Positions 57,172-64,000 of a DNA stretch of 64,000 nt are shown piece after piece. The stretch lies in contig JACPVR010000028.1 in NCBI GenBank assembly GCA_016197405.1, positions 1-64,000 on the forward strand, written 5' to 3'. The DNA is from Mycobacterium sp. (lineage in GTDB: Bacteria > Actinomycetota > Actinomycetes > Mycobacteriales > Mycobacteriaceae). The first letter of the stretch is position 1. Each line of letters begins with the position of its first letter. The notes under the pieces were generated by a model, which searched no databases, was not told the DNA's origin, and worked only from the letters and a program-made list of their open reading frames with translations. A program made the translations under genes and the position numbers.

Positions 57172-58229
57172 GTTCGACGATGGGACCGTTGGCCGGCGTC
57201 AAGGTGCTGGAGGTCGGCACCATGTTGGCCGGGCCGTACGCCACCATGATGCTGGCCGATCTGGGTGCGGAGGTCACCAAGATCGAGCCGCCGACCGGTG
57301 ATATCTCCCGGCAGGTCGGTGACAGCTATTTCGCCAGCCTCAACCGTGGCAAGCGCAGCGTGTGCCTGGAACTGGCGACCGCTGCGGGCCAGGCCCGGCT
57401 CGCCGAGTTGGTGGCCGAATCCCATGCGCTGCTGGTGAATCTGAAGCCATCGGCAATCCACAAACTCGGGCTGACCTATGAAGCCTTGTCGCGGTTCAAC
57501 CGGCGCATCGTGTGCGTGGCCATCACCGGGTTCGGCCTCTACGGCGGCGACGACCCGGCGTTCGACTACATCGTGCAGGCCTGCACCGGAATCGCGGCGC
57601 TCACCGGTGATCCGGACGGGCCCCCGACGCTGCCGGGCTACTCCTCGGCGGACAACTCCACCGGACTGACCGCGGCGCTGGGTCTGCTGGCGCAGATCGT
57701 GTCCGGCAACGGCGGACAGGTCGACGTGTCACTTCGCGATGTGATGCTGTCGCAGCTGAACTATCGCGCTGCGGCCTATCTCAACGATGGCGTGGCGCCC
57801 CGGCGGCTGCCCAATGGTGCGCACTCGTTCTATGTTCCCGCGCAACTGTTCCCGACGGCTGACGGCTATCTGGCACTGTTCATCACCCACGACGGGTTCT
57901 GGCGTGCCTTCGCTGCCGAAGCGGGGATCGGCGAGGGCGCGGCGCTGCCGTTCCCGACGATGGCGCAGCGCGCAGCCGAACGGCCGCAGGTGCTGGCTCT
58001 GGTGACCGCCGCGCTGGCGTCCGACAGTGCTGCCGGCTGGGAGGCCAGGCTCAAACCACTCGGTATTCCGGTGGCCGCCGTGCGCAGCCTGCCGGAGGCG
58101 CTGGAGGCCACCCCGGAGGTCATCGTGTCGGCCGGGGAGTACCGATTGGTGGGCAGCTCGATACATGTCGACGGTTACCGCCCGGACTATCGCCGTCCGC
58201 CTCTGCTCGGTGAGCACACCGACGCATGA
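57168..58229 (+). CDS. CaiB/BaiF (family III) CoA-transferase
   Basis: 353 residues. MGPLAGVKVLEVGTMLAGPYATMMLADLGAEVTKIEPP is the nucleotide-like CoA site; catalytic Asp lies in GYSSADNSTGL; C-terminal YRRPPLLGEHT. Moves CoA between carboxylic acids. GTG overlaps the oxidoreductase stop (GTGA), tying both to one message. Shorter than many members (about 400), with the central part compact. Confidence 0.9.
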   Translation: MSSTMGPLAGVKVLEVGTMLAGPYATMMLADLGAEVTKIEPPTGDISRQVGDSYFASLNRGKRSVCLELATAAGQARLAELVAESHALLVNLKPSAIHKLGLTYEALSRFNRRIVCVAITGFGLYGGDDPAFDYIVQACTGIAALTGDPDGPPTLPGYSSADNSTGLTAALGLLAQIVSGNGGQVDVSLRDVMLSQLNYRAAAYLNDGVAPRRLPNGAHSFYVPAQLFPTADGYLALFITHDGFWRAFAAEAGIGEGAALPFPTMAQRAAERPQVLALVTAALASDSAAGWEARLKPLGIPVAAVRSLPEALEATPEVIVSAGEYRLVGSSIHVDGYRPDYRRPPLLGEHTDA

Positions 58230-58239
58230 GGCGCGGCGT

Positions 58240-58557
58240 TCAGCAGTCGTAGTCGCAGACGACGGGACCGTCCGGGGTGGCCTGGCAGGTCAGCACGTAA
58301 CCCTCGTCCACCTCGTCGTCGTCGAGGGCGTCATTGACCCGCATGGTCGCGGTGCCCTCGCGGAGCTGGGCCATGCAGGTACCGCAGTTTCCGGCCTCGC
58401 AGGAGAACGGTGGGGTCAGTCCGGCGCGCCGTGCACTCTCCAGCAATGTCTCGCCCGGCCGTAGGGGCAGTGACGCGGTTTTGCCGTCGAGCAGGATCGT
58501 CACGGTTGCCGTGCCGTCGGTGGCGGTCGGTGTGCCGCTGGGCGATGGATTCGTCAT
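58240..58557 (-). CDS. Plant-type [2Fe-2S] ferredoxin
   Basis: 105 residues with Cys53, Cys58, Cys61 (FSCEAGNCGTCMAQL) and Cys91 (VLTCQ): C-x4-C-x2-C-x29-C. Single electron carrier. It is the only minus-strand gene within the cluster, 10 bases from the convergent CoA-transferase and divergent from the ligase gene, sharing a regulatory region with it (74 bases). GGAGGGG precedes the ATG. Its reductase or oxygenase partner is not in the window. Confidence 0.93.
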   Translation of the reverse strand: MTNPSPSGTPTATDGTATVTILLDGKTASLPLRPGETLLESARRAGLTPPFSCEAGNCGTCMAQLREGTATMRVNDALDDDEVDEGYVLTCQATPDGPVVCDYDC

Positions 58558-58592
58558 CTCCCCTCCTTCTGGTATGTGTATTCTACCTTAGC

Positions 58593-58607
58593 GAGAATAC
58601 AGTTCTC
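58593..58607. promoter_or_regulatory. Candidate TetR operator, copy 2
   Basis: GAGAA-N5-TTCTC (centre TACAG) in the 74-base space between the ferredoxin and ligase genes. It overlaps a second palindrome, GTATTCT-N9-AGAATAC (58578-58600). Same arms as copy 1 at 53882-53896, so one regulator may control both ends of the cluster. Confidence 0.55.
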
Positions 58608-58631
58608 ACTCTCCGATAGGATCTTCTCAAG

Positions 58632-60113
58632 ATGCTGCCATGGTCAGCCACCTCAGCACAGCGGGGCCCGCGGGCGTCTGCTGATGTGGCCGTGGCCGAT
58701 CGGCCGGTGCTGGCCTTCGAGGACCGCGAATATCGCCGGTCCGACATCGATTCGCTCACCGCCGGGCTGGCTCAGGTGCTGGCCCGCCGGGGCGTCGGCA
58801 GCGGGCAGCGGGTGGCGCTGATGTCGTCGAACCGTCCGGAGTTCGTGCTGGCGTTGCGTGCCGTCTGGCGCCTCGGTGCTTCTGTCGTCCTGATCAGTCC
58901 GTCCTGGAAGGCTGCCGAGGTCGAGCACGCGCTCGCGCTGACCGAACCCGATCATGCCGTCGGCGACAATGCCGTGTTGGCCGGGCTGATGCCGATGCAC
59001 CACCTCGACGAACCCATACCCGCCGGCCAGCCGAGCGATACGCCCACCGCCCCGGATCCCGATGCCGAAGCGGTGCTGGTCTTCAGCTCGGGTACCACCG
59101 GTATGCCGAAAGCGGTCCGGCACACGCACGGGTCGTTCGCTGCCGCGGTGACGCATTGGCGCACCGCTCTGAGGCTGACGGCATCGGATCGGCTGCAGAT
59201 CGTCACGCCGCCGTCACACATCCTGGGGCTGTTGAACATCGTCACGGTGCTCGACGCCGGCGGCTGGCTACGGCTGCACCGCCGTTTCGATATCGACACA
59301 CTGCTCGCCCATGTCGAATCCGACTGCATCACAGTCGAAATGGCGGTCGCGCCGATCGCACTGGCCATCGCGTCGCATCCGCACCTGGAACGCTACGACC
59401 TGTCCTCGCTGCGTTTCATCATGTGGTGTGCGACTCCGGTGACGGTGAGTGTCGCCGAGGAGGTGACCCGCCGGACCGGGGTCACGTGGGTGACGGCCTA
59501 CGGTGCCAGTGAACTGCCGGTGCTGGCGTGTAACGACCTCGACGGAACGCATCTGGACACCGTCGGCCGCGCCGCACCCGGGGTGCTACTGCGCACGATA
59601 TCGCTCGACGACGGTAGACCGCTTCCGGTGGGAGAGGTGGGTGAGATTGTCGCGCAGTCGAATTCGGTCATGGCCGGATACCTGCCGGCAGAGGCCAGTG
59701 CGGGCGCGTTCATCGGCCCCGCCGAGGACCGTTGGTACCGCACCGGTGATGTCGGCTACCTCGACGAGGACGGTCGGCTGCGGATAACCGACCGGGCCAA
59801 GGAGATGATCAAGGTCCGCGGCTTCCAGGTTGCGCCGGCCGAGATCGAGGCCGTGCTGCATGGGCACGCCGCCGTCGCGGACTGCGCGGTGTTCGGCGTG
59901 CCGGACGCAGTCGACGGTGAGTCCGTGGTCGCCGCCGTCACGACCTGCGCGGCGGTGTCCGATGCCGAACTCATCGAGCTGGTCTCCGCGCAGCTTGCTT
60001 CCTACAAGCGGCCCCGCCGCATCGTTTTCGTCCCCGAGATACCGCGCCTGCCTTCGGGCAAGGTACTGCGCCGTGTGCTGAAGGAGCGTCATGGACGTCC
60101 GACTGACGAGTGA
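58632..60113 (+). CDS. Acyl-CoA synthetase (AMP-dependent ligase, FadD-like)
   Basis: 493 residues. P-loop-like VLVFSSGTTGMPKAV, A5/A7-type motifs VTAYGASELPVLACND and WYRTGDVGYLDEDGRLRITDRAKEMIKVRG, and C-terminal catalytic Lys in RLPSGKVLRR. Activates a carboxylic acid with ATP and CoA; entry step of the pathway. ATG 58632 with AGGA about 10 bases upstream. Overlaps the following dehydrogenase gene by 23 bases. Confidence 0.9.
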   Translation: MLPWSATSAQRGPRASADVAVADRPVLAFEDREYRRSDIDSLTAGLAQVLARRGVGSGQRVALMSSNRPEFVLALRAVWRLGASVVLISPSWKAAEVEHALALTEPDHAVGDNAVLAGLMPMHHLDEPIPAGQPSDTPTAPDPDAEAVLVFSSGTTGMPKAVRHTHGSFAAAVTHWRTALRLTASDRLQIVTPPSHILGLLNIVTVLDAGGWLRLHRRFDIDTLLAHVESDCITVEMAVAPIALAIASHPHLERYDLSSLRFIMWCATPVTVSVAEEVTRRTGVTWVTAYGASELPVLACNDLDGTHLDTVGRAAPGVLLRTISLDDGRPLPVGEVGEIVAQSNSVMAGYLPAEASAGAFIGPAEDRWYRTGDVGYLDEDGRLRITDRAKEMIKVRGFQVAPAEIEAVLHGHAAVADCAVFGVPDAVDGESVVAAVTTCAAVSDAELIELVSAQLASYKRPRRIVFVPEIPRLPSGKVLRRVLKERHGRPTDE

Positions 60114-60996
60114 ACAACAACAACTGCGTGACGCCGCTGCCAAGCTGGCCGACGACCTCGGCCCCGGCTCGGTTGCCGAACTGGCCGACGAATCCCGGAT
60201 CGCCCGGTTGGACAGGCAGATCGAGGCCACCGGCTGGCGGTCACTGCGATCCGATGAAGCCTCCGGTGTCGAGGTCGCCATCGTCGCCGAGGAGTTCGGC
60301 CGTGGGCTGCTCGATGCGCCCTTCCTCGGCCCGGTGCTCGCCGACGACGCGGGCAGGCATCTCGACAACGTCTACGACGTGCTGACCACCGTGGCCCACG
60401 GCGGTGCGGCGGTCGACGCCCGCGGCGCAGCCAAGGCATTGTGGCTCGACGGCGGCACGGTGTACGGCGCCGATGTCGGCGGCGGGCGTGCCGGTGCCGA
60501 CCTGACGCGGCCGCGCGCCGATATCGGCGCAGGCGAGCGGCTCGGCGCGCTCGATGACGACGCCGCCATCCGCTGGCACGCCCTGGCGATCGTGGCAACC
60601 GCCGCCGATCTGGTCGGGACGAGCCGCGGCACACTGGCGCTCGCGGTCGACTACGCGAAAATCCGCGAACAGTACGGTAATACGATCGGTTCGTATCAGG
60701 CCGTCGCGCATCTTCTCGCCGAGAGCCTGACCCTCATCGAAGGCTCGGTGAGCATCTTGCGGTATGCGGCCTGGGCCGTCGACGAACTGACTCCCGCCGA
60801 GGCGTTGCGTGCCGCCCGGGTCGCCAAACTGTACTGCGCGCGCAGCGCGCGCACCGTATGCGAGACCTCGATTCAGGTGCACGGCGGTATCGGCAACACC
60901 TGGGAGTGCCTGGCGCACGTGTTCCTGCGGCGCGCGCTGACTTCGACCGAACTGTGGCCCGTCAAGCTGGAGGAGATCGATCGTGGACTTTCGTGA
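60091..60996 (+). CDS. Acyl-CoA dehydrogenase, small subunit type
   Basis: 301 residues, shorter than a full dehydrogenase; lacks the usual middle beta domain residues, but keeps the C-terminal SIQVHGGIGNTWE segment. In mycobacteria such short proteins pair with an adjacent longer one to form alpha2beta2 enzymes (FadE28-FadE29 in cholesterol side-chain degradation). It overlaps its partner by 14 bases. The paired layout usually goes with bulky acyl groups such as steroids, bile acids or branched chains. Confidence 0.88.
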   Translation: MDVRLTSEQQQLRDAAAKLADDLGPGSVAELADESRIARLDRQIEATGWRSLRSDEASGVEVAIVAEEFGRGLLDAPFLGPVLADDAGRHLDNVYDVLTTVAHGGAAVDARGAAKALWLDGGTVYGADVGGGRAGADLTRPRADIGAGERLGALDDDAAIRWHALAIVATAADLVGTSRGTLALAVDYAKIREQYGNTIGSYQAVAHLLAESLTLIEGSVSILRYAAWAVDELTPAEALRAARVAKLYCARSARTVCETSIQVHGGIGNTWECLAHVFLRRALTSTELWPVKLEEIDRGLS

Positions 60997-62071
60997 CTCA
61001 CCGCAGGAGGCGGCTTTCCGGGCCCGCCTTCGTCAGTGGCTCGGCCTGCACGCCAAAGAGTTTCCGACGTCCGGAGACGAGTACTGGGCACGGGCGGGGG
61101 ACTGGCACCGCGCGCTGTACAACGGCGGCTTCTTCGGGTTGTCCTGGCCCAAGGAGTACGGCGGTCAGGAGTTGCCGCCGGTTTACGACGTCATACTCGA
61201 CGAGGAGCTGACCCGCGCGGGTGCGCCTGCGCGTCCCAGCCTGGGTTATCTGGTGACCGGGCTGGGCCATCACGGCAGCAAGGAACTGCAACAACGCTTC
61301 CTGCCCGGCATGATCAACGGGACCGAGCGCTGGTGTCAGGGATTCTCCGAGCCCGGAGCGGGTTCGGACCTGGCATCGCTGACCACGACCGCGGTGCGCG
61401 ACGGTGACAACTATGTGATCAACGGTCACAAGATCTGGACCAGCTACTCCGATGTCGCCGACTGGTGCCTGTTGCTGGCACGAACCGATCCGGATGCCAA
61501 GCGGCACAGGGGAATCTCGGCATTCATCATCTCGATGCACCAGCCGGGTATCGAGCAGCGTCCACTGAAGATGATCAGCGGCGTGACCAAGGAATTCGGG
61601 CAGGTGAGTTTCGAGGGTGCCATCGTGCCCGCGTCCCAGATGGTGGGTGCTCCGGGTGAGGGCTGGCCGCTTGCCATGACCGTCGTCGGACACGAACGCG
61701 AGCCGTCCACGTTGGGTTTCGCCGCCCGATACGGAAAAACCGTGGCACAGCTGTACTCCCGGGTCCAGGGTCCGGCGCCGGAGGAGCTGGCCTGGGCCGC
61801 GGTGGAAACCGAAATGCTGACCCATCACGTCCAGCGCAGGCTTTCCGAACAGCTCGACGGCATCTCACACGGGTCCGAGGGCTCCATCGACAAGCTGTTG
61901 ATGACGTGGGCCGAACAGTCGGTCGGGCACGCGGTGCTCGCGGTCAGCGGAACCCACGACGACGATCTGTTCGGCGCGTATATGTACAGCAGGTCCCAGA
62001 GCGTGATGGGCGGGACCTCGCAGATCCAGAAGAACATCATCGCCGCCCGCATACTCGGACTAGGAGTTTGA
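60983..62071 (+). CDS. Acyl-CoA dehydrogenase, large subunit type
   Basis: 362 residues with the FAD-binding blocks CQGFSEPGAGSDLASLTTTAVRDGDNYVINGHKIWTSY and C-terminal YSRSQSVMGGTSQIQKNIIAARILGLG. Expected to oxidise acyl-CoA to enoyl-CoA, passing electrons to ETF. The GTG at 60983 is coupled to the small subunit gene. A glutamate in the VVGHEREPS region may be the base; not certain from sequence alone. Confidence 0.9.
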   Translation: MDFRDSPQEAAFRARLRQWLGLHAKEFPTSGDEYWARAGDWHRALYNGGFFGLSWPKEYGGQELPPVYDVILDEELTRAGAPARPSLGYLVTGLGHHGSKELQQRFLPGMINGTERWCQGFSEPGAGSDLASLTTTAVRDGDNYVINGHKIWTSYSDVADWCLLLARTDPDAKRHRGISAFIISMHQPGIEQRPLKMISGVTKEFGQVSFEGAIVPASQMVGAPGEGWPLAMTVVGHEREPSTLGFAARYGKTVAQLYSRVQGPAPEELAWAAVETEMLTHHVQRRLSEQLDGISHGSEGSIDKLLMTWAEQSVGHAVLAVSGTHDDDLFGAYMYSRSQSVMGGTSQIQKNIIAARILGLGV

Positions 62072-62075
62072 CCTG

Positions 62076-62840
62076 ATGTATGGCATGCCGAAAGAAATCG
62101 ACATCCAGGCCGATGGCGCCCTGCGCATCGTCACACTGAACCGCCCCGATGCCCTCAACGCGGTCAACGACGACCTGCACGTCGGTCTGGCCCGGGTCTG
62201 GGACGAGATCAGTGAAGATCCCGGCGCTCGTGCGGCGGTGTTGACCGGGGCAGGCCGGGCATTCTCGGCCGGTGGTGATTTCAACTATCTCGACGAGCTG
62301 CGTCGCGACGAGGCGTTGTGCAAGAAGACGATCAAGCACGGGCGTGATGTCGTCATCGGGCTGGTGCGCTGCCGGGTACCCGTGATCGCGGCCGTCAACG
62401 GACCGGCCGTGGGATTGGGCTGCAGCTTGGCGGCGCTGTCCGACATCGTCTACATGGCGGAGAAGGCCTATTTCGCCGACCCACACGTACAGATCGGCCT
62501 GGTGGCCGCCGACGGTGGGCCGCTGGTGTGGCCGTCGCAGATCAGCCTGTTGCACGCCAAGGAATTCGCGTTGACCGGACAGCGCATCAGCGCTCAGCGT
62601 GCGCTCGAACTCGGGATGGCGAACCACGTGGTGGAAGATCCGCTCGCCGAGGCGATCGCGTGCGCCAAGAAGATGCTGGAGCTGCCGCAGCAGGCCGTCG
62701 AGGCCACCAAGCGGCTGCTGAACATCGGGCTGGAGCGATCGGTGCTGGAGGCGTTGAACTACGCCAATCTGGCCGAGCACCAATCATTCGGAACTGCCGA
62801 TTTCAACCGAATCGTCGACGGCCTGATCGCCAAGAGCTGA
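62076..62840 (+). CDS. Crotonase-family enzyme lacking the canonical hydratase glutamates
   Basis: 254 residues with the crotonase fold: VTLNRPDALNAVND, oxyanion hole segment GAGRAFSAGGDFN and NGPAVGLGCSLAALSD. Where enoyl-CoA hydratase has Glu144 (CELA) here is Ser (CSLA), and where it has Glu164 (PEI) here is His (DPHVQIGL), with a downstream Asp in VAADGG. Ordinary water addition is therefore doubtful; isomerase, decarboxylase, hydrolase or C-C-cleaving activity should be considered. ATG 62076 (or 62085) directly after the dehydrogenase. Confidence 0.87.
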   Translation: MYGMPKEIDIQADGALRIVTLNRPDALNAVNDDLHVGLARVWDEISEDPGARAAVLTGAGRAFSAGGDFNYLDELRRDEALCKKTIKHGRDVVIGLVRCRVPVIAAVNGPAVGLGCSLAALSDIVYMAEKAYFADPHVQIGLVAADGGPLVWPSQISLLHAKEFALTGQRISAQRALELGMANHVVEDPLAEAIACAKKMLELPQQAVEATKRLLNIGLERSVLEALNYANLAEHQSFGTADFNRIVDGLIAKS

Positions 62841-62851
62841 CCGGGGGCCGC

Positions 62852-63745
62852 ATGACCGATGACATCGCCGAACTCGTCGCCGCCGCGCGGCGCGGCTCGA
62901 CGAGGGCGGCGGGGCGGTTGTTGAGCCTGGTCGAAAGCCCGCGACGCGATGATGTGCTCGCAGTGCTCGATCCCGCCGATATCGGTGTGGTCGGTGTGAC
63001 GGGGCCGCCCGGCGCCGGTAAGTCGACGACCGTCGCCGCGCTGGTCACCGCTTATCGGGCCCGCGGTATGCGGGTCGCGGTGCTGGCTGTCGATCCGTCG
63101 TCGCCGTATAGCGGCGGCGCCCTGCTGGGGGACCGGATCCGGATGGCCGCCCACATCAACGACACCGATGTGCTGATCCGGTCGGTGGCGGCCCGGGGTC
63201 ACCTCGGTGGATTGGCGGCGGCGGTGCCCGCGGCCATCCGGCTGCTCGCCGCGCTGTCCTATGGTGTGGTGCTGCTCGAGACCGTCGGCGTCGGGCAGTC
63301 CGAGATCGAGATCGGTGCGGTGGCCGACCCCACCATCGTGATCCTCAACCCCGGTGCCGGCGACGCCATCCAGGCCGCCAAGGCCGGCTTGCTGGAAGTC
63401 GCGGATCTGGTGGTGGTCAACAAGGCCGATCGCGACGGCGCCGATCAGACCGTCCGGGACCTGCATGCCGAGACGTCGGCGCCGATACTGAAACTTGTTG
63501 CGGCACAAGGTATCGGCATCGATGAGCTGGTGGATGCCATCGACGCGCACCGGCGTTCCGATACTCCGGCCAGACGCACCGCGCGGGCTCGCGCGCAGAT
63601 CCTGTCGCTGGCCCAGAGCCGGTTGCACACGCATCCGGCTCTCGACCAGCTGGCTGCCGCGGTGGCCCAGGGTGACAGCGACCCCTATACGGCCGCCGCG
63701 CAGTTGTTGAGCGCGCCGGCCGATCTCAGCCCGCGAACCGAATGA
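62852..63745 (+). CDS. meaB: MeaB/ArgK-type GTPase, mutase chaperone
   Basis: 297-residue G3E P-loop GTPase. Walker A GPPGAGKST at 51-59, Asp in VLAVDPSSPYSGGALLGDRIRM, switch region ETVGVGQSE, and base-recognition NKAD. MeaB loads and protects the B12 of methylmalonyl-CoA-type mutases. Its presence in the operon supports a genuine radical B12 mutase at 54133-56111. ATG 62852 with GGGGG upstream. The 3' end overlaps the convergent thioesterase by 20 bases. Confidence 0.93.
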   Translation: MTDDIAELVAAARRGSTRAAGRLLSLVESPRRDDVLAVLDPADIGVVGVTGPPGAGKSTTVAALVTAYRARGMRVAVLAVDPSSPYSGGALLGDRIRMAAHINDTDVLIRSVAARGHLGGLAAAVPAAIRLLAALSYGVVLLETVGVGQSEIEIGAVADPTIVILNPGAGDAIQAAKAGLLEVADLVVVNKADRDGADQTVRDLHAETSAPILKLVAAQGIGIDELVDAIDAHRRSDTPARRTARARAQILSLAQSRLHTHPALDQLAAAVAQGDSDPYTAAAQLLSAPADLSPRTE

Positions 63746-64000
63746 GTGATTCCTGGGCATAGGACGCGACCAGGCTGCCCTGCTCGGTCAGGATGTCACC
63801 ACGACCGAAGGCGCGAGCGTGTGCGAGGACCGGACTGTGCTGGCGCAGCAACAGCCAACTGTCGGTGACGAACGGACGGTGGAACCACACGGTGTGCGAG
63901 GTGACGGCGGAGGCGAACGCCGTCCGGCTACCCCGCTGGCTCGCGCCGTCCACGGGGCGCAGCGCGGTGCCGATGAGGGTGAGATCGGTGGCGTATGCCG
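63726..64000 (-). CDS. Acyl-CoA thioesterase II (TesB), C-terminal part
   Basis: Only the last 91 or so residues are inside the window; the gene continues past base 64000. AYATDLTLIGTALRP, SHTVWFHRPF and LVASYAQESLIR are typical of the second hot-dog domain of TesB. Removes CoA from acyl-CoA. Convergent with the GTPase gene. Confidence 0.9.
   Translation of the reverse strand, partial: AYATDLTLIGTALRPVDGASQRGSRTAFASAVTSHTVWFHRPFVTDSWLLLRQHSPVLAHARAFGRGDILTEQGSLVASYAQESLIRFAG

Overview
The window is a high-GC actinobacterial chromosome segment, almost certainly from a rapidly growing environmental Mycobacterium (Mycolicibacterium). The basis is gene order: from 5S rRNA through ogt, alkA, an adenylate cyclase, nucS, fadA4, a thioredoxin-like gene, glgB-glgE-glgP, dinG, pncB, clpS, mec-cysO-cysM, a rhomboid gene, murI, rph, an ITPase gene and lprD, it follows what I recall of M. 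tuberculosis H37Rv Rv1316c-Rv1343c. An MspA-type porin, a mycofactocin-coupled SDR, an F420-dependent LLM oxidoreductase and NucS mismatch repair support the same placement. Many genes start at GTG, and several have a TANNNT box 6-8 nt before the start codon, as expected for leaderless mycobacterial transcripts.

Layout. 1-150: 3' end of 5S rRNA and a terminator. 157-10600: alkylation repair (ogt, alkA), glutaminase-STAS, a membrane adenylate cyclase, a glycosyltransferase, nucS, methylmalonyl-CoA epimerase, a thiolase and a thioredoxin/TPR protein. 10600-18500: the GlgE alpha-glucan genes and a streptogramin-lyase-like gene; glgB has lost its usual stop codon. 18600-32700: porin, lipoprotein metallopeptidase, dinG, pncB, then a plus-strand run from clpS to the ITPase gene holding the CysO/CysM/Mec cysteine system, murI and a cAMP-phosphodiesterase-like metallohydrolase.

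32700-37200 leaves the tuberculosis gene order at a tRNA-Leu flanked by a solo LAGLIDADG homing endonuclease. It continues with a very small helical protein, a secreted esterase, a membrane M23 peptidase and a folD copy preceded by a ZTP (pfl) riboswitch whose last helix competes with a Shine-Dalgarno-masking hairpin. 37200-50800 holds a MOSC-ferredoxin-reductase fusion, a sulfatase, two divergent exported proteins with the same N-terminal module (one a GH1 glucosidase with a hexanucleotide repeat), and a large flippase-like protein with a kinase-like middle.

50900-64000 contains an SDR, a second adenylate cyclase, a TetR regulator and a tight catabolic operon: split B12-dependent acyl-CoA mutase, F420 oxidoreductase, CaiB CoA-transferase, [2Fe-2S] ferredoxin, FadD-like ligase, paired acyl-CoA dehydrogenases, an atypical crotonase, the MeaB-type GTPase and an acyl-CoA thioesterase. 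Two copies of GAGAA-N5-TTCTC flank its transcription units. This is the best candidate for an undescribed pathway: activation, dehydrogenation, carbon-skeleton rearrangement and CoA removal for a branched or dicarboxylic acyl substrate that I cannot name.
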